From positions 1 to 7,743 of the forward strand of contig JAPOZF010000389.1 in the NCBI GenBank assembly GCA_026706165.1: a stretch of DNA of 7,743 nucleotides, written 5' to 3'. Numbering within the stretch: the stretch's first letter is position 1; each line of letters starts with the position of its first letter. Origin of the DNA: Gemmatimonadota bacterium. GTDB taxonomy: Bacteria > Latescibacterota > UBA2968 > UBA8231. A model generated the notes under the pieces. That model did not search any database. It was not told where the DNA came from and saw nothing but the letters and a program-made list of their open reading frames with translations. Made by a program: the position numbers and the translations under genes. Below are positions 6,694-7,743 of this stretch, in pieces.

Positions 6694-7593
6694 ATGAGCG
6701 AGGAGCGGATTCGGGGGATTCTGCCGGTGGTGCAGACGGCGATTGCCGGCGGCGGCGAGCCCGACATGGAGAGCATGGAACGGCAGGTCTCCTTCTGCAT
6801 CGAGGCGGGCGCCCACGGCCTCGTCTACCCGGTGCTGGGCAGCGAGTTCCAGTTCCTGTCCGACGGGGAGCGGCGGCGCCTGCTCGAAGCCGTCGTCTCG
6901 GCCGCGGCCGGGAAGATCCCCGTGATCGCCGGCGTCGCCGGACCCTCCTGGAAGGTGGCGGCCGAGCACGCCGGGTTCGCCCGCCGCACAGGGGCGGCCG
7001 CGGTGATCGCCATGCCGCCCTACATCGCCGTCGCCACCCCCCGGGAGATCTTCGAGTACTACCGCGCCATAGCGGGTGCGGCGCAGCTCCCGGTGTTCAT
7101 TCAGCACGCCCCGCAGGGGCCGGGGGTCGACCTCGCCTTCCTGAAGCGGCTGCTCACCGAGGTCGAGCACGTGCGCTACATCAAGGAGGAGATGGAACCG
7201 AGCGCCCACAACATCAGCGGCCTCCTAGAGGCCGACCTTCCGGGCTGCCTGGGGGTGATCGGGGGCGGCTGGTGCCGCTGGATGCCCTCCGAGCTCGAGC
7301 GCGGCGCGCACGGCTTCATGCCCTCGGTGGAGATCGTCGACATCCACGTGAAGATCTGGAACGCCTTCCAGGCCGGTGACAGGGCCGGGGCGCGGGCGGT
7401 CTTCAACCAGGTCGCCCCCTTCATCCACCTCACCTTCAACCTCGGGCTCCCGTTCGTAAAGGAAGTGCTGGTGCGCCGGGGCCTGTTGCGGTCCGCGCTG
7501 ATGCGCCAGCCCGGCGCCGCGGCGCTCGACGACGCCGACCTGCGGGAGCTGGATGTCGCCCTCGCCGAGATCGAGCACCTGTTCATCAAGTAA
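6694..7593 (+). CDS. dihydrodipicolinate synthase (DapA)-family lyase/aldolase, divergent subfamily
   Basis: This is a complete 299-residue protein, the typical length of the family. ATG at 6694 follows a purine-rich GGGGGGAG about 8 nt upstream. An in-frame extension back to 6478 is low-complexity and was rejected. DapA-family enzymes are class I aldolases that form a Schiff base between a lysine and pyruvate or another keto acid. The lysine is visible as K164 in VRYIKEE. The usual GTTGE is replaced by VLGSEFQFLSDGE (about 48-59), which keeps GS-x-EF-x-x-LS spacing. The region that normally reads YNxPxRTG is FIQHAPQGPG (about 135-144), so the proton-relay Tyr appears to be Gln137. The gene is therefore unlikely to be the lysine-biosynthesis enzyme; a catabolic keto-sugar-acid aldolase or dehydratase is more plausible. 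It is divergent from the HpcH aldolase operon and lies 34 bp upstream of an isomerase gene. Confidence 0.83.
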   Translation: MSEERIRGILPVVQTAIAGGGEPDMESMERQVSFCIEAGAHGLVYPVLGSEFQFLSDGERRRLLEAVVSAAAGKIPVIAGVAGPSWKVAAEHAGFARRTGAAAVIAMPPYIAVATPREIFEYYRAIAGAAQLPVFIQHAPQGPGVDLAFLKRLLTEVEHVRYIKEEMEPSAHNISGLLEADLPGCLGVIGGGWCRWMPSELERGAHGFMPSVEIVDIHVKIWNAFQAGDRAGARAVFNQVAPFIHLTFNLGLPFVKEVLVRRGLLRSALMRQPGAAALDDADLRELDVALAEIEHLFIK

Positions 7594-7627
7594 CCGAAAA
7601 CCGATTTCCTTCAGGAGGACCGGACCG

Positions 7628-7743
7628 ATGCAGATCAGCTACGCCACCGCGGGATTCAAGGACCAGCTCCAGGAGGCCCTCGACGGGATCGCCGCCGCCG
7701 GGTATTCCCACATCGAGCTTTCCTCGCAGGAGGGGCACCTCGA
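7628..7743 (+). CDS. sugar phosphate isomerase/epimerase-like TIM-barrel protein, N-terminal part (3' end outside window)
   Basis: ATG at 7628 is preceded by AGGAGG (7613-7618) nine bases upstream, a strong ribosome site. Thirty-eight complete residues are visible, beginning MQISYATAGFKDQLQEALDG, followed by IAAAGYSHIELSSQEGHL. A first strand with short polar residues, a helix of the L-x-x-ALDGIAAAGY type and then the HIELSS strand is the standard opening of xylose-isomerase-like TIM-barrel proteins (AP-endonuclease-2 fold), which isomerise, epimerise or dehydrate sugars. It is 34 bp downstream of the DapA-family gene on the same strand, so it is very likely co-transcribed. Too little sequence is present to name the reaction. 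Confidence 0.72.
   Translation, partial: MQISYATAGFKDQLQEALDGIAAAGYSHIELSSQEGHL

Noticed and set aside
6694..7593. N-acetylneuraminate lyase, suggested by the nearby sialidase-like gene
   Set aside because: The diagnostic YNxP region is QHAP and the GTTGE-type motif is altered. No other sialic-acid catabolic gene is visible.

Overview
The window is a GC-rich piece of a bacterial chromosome or metagenome contig. It carries six protein-coding loci and no RNA gene, CRISPR array or insertion sequence that I can see. The families present are the C-terminus of a DUF6785/DUF6784-type membrane protein, a cytoplasmic sialidase-like BNR protein, an amidohydrolase-2 enzyme, an HpcH/HpaI aldolase, a divergent DapA-family protein and a TIM-barrel sugar isomerase/epimerase. 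In my experience this mix fits Planctomycetota, Lentisphaerota, Armatimonadota, Hydrogenedentota and similar candidate phyla with large carbohydrate-catabolic repertoires. That assignment is inference from gene content only.

Layout: (1) 2-532, plus strand, is the end of a multi-pass membrane protein. (2) Convergent to it, and transcribed leftward from about 6450, is a probable operon. Its order is HpcH/HpaI aldolase (6450 to 5686), amidohydrolase (5689 to 4614, sharing an ATGA overlap with the aldolase), a 137-bp gap, sialidase-like protein (4476 to 3277), and a large GT-C-like membrane protein (3275 to 602, starting 1 nt after the sialidase stop if the GTG start is right). (3) A 243-bp divergent intergenic region (6451-6693) separates this operon from a rightward pair: a DapA-family lyase/aldolase (6694-7593) and the start of a sugar isomerase/epimerase (7628 onward, cut by the window edge).

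The soluble genes read as a catabolic cluster for an unidentified, probably acidic, sugar or glycoside: a cleaving or binding beta-propeller, a hydrolase or lactonase, two pyruvate-type aldolases and an isomerase. The substrate cannot be told from sequence alone.

The most striking feature is that two genes of the leftward operon are each broken by a short, slightly diverged, out-of-frame tandem duplication: 58 bp in the membrane-protein gene and 92 bp in the amidohydrolase gene. Removing one copy from each restores a single full-length frame, of 871 and 327 residues respectively. Either these are real, possibly reversible, inactivating duplications, or, I think more likely, they are assembly joins between strain variants or overlapping contig ends. 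Raw reads would decide. I did not find a clearly new biological system.
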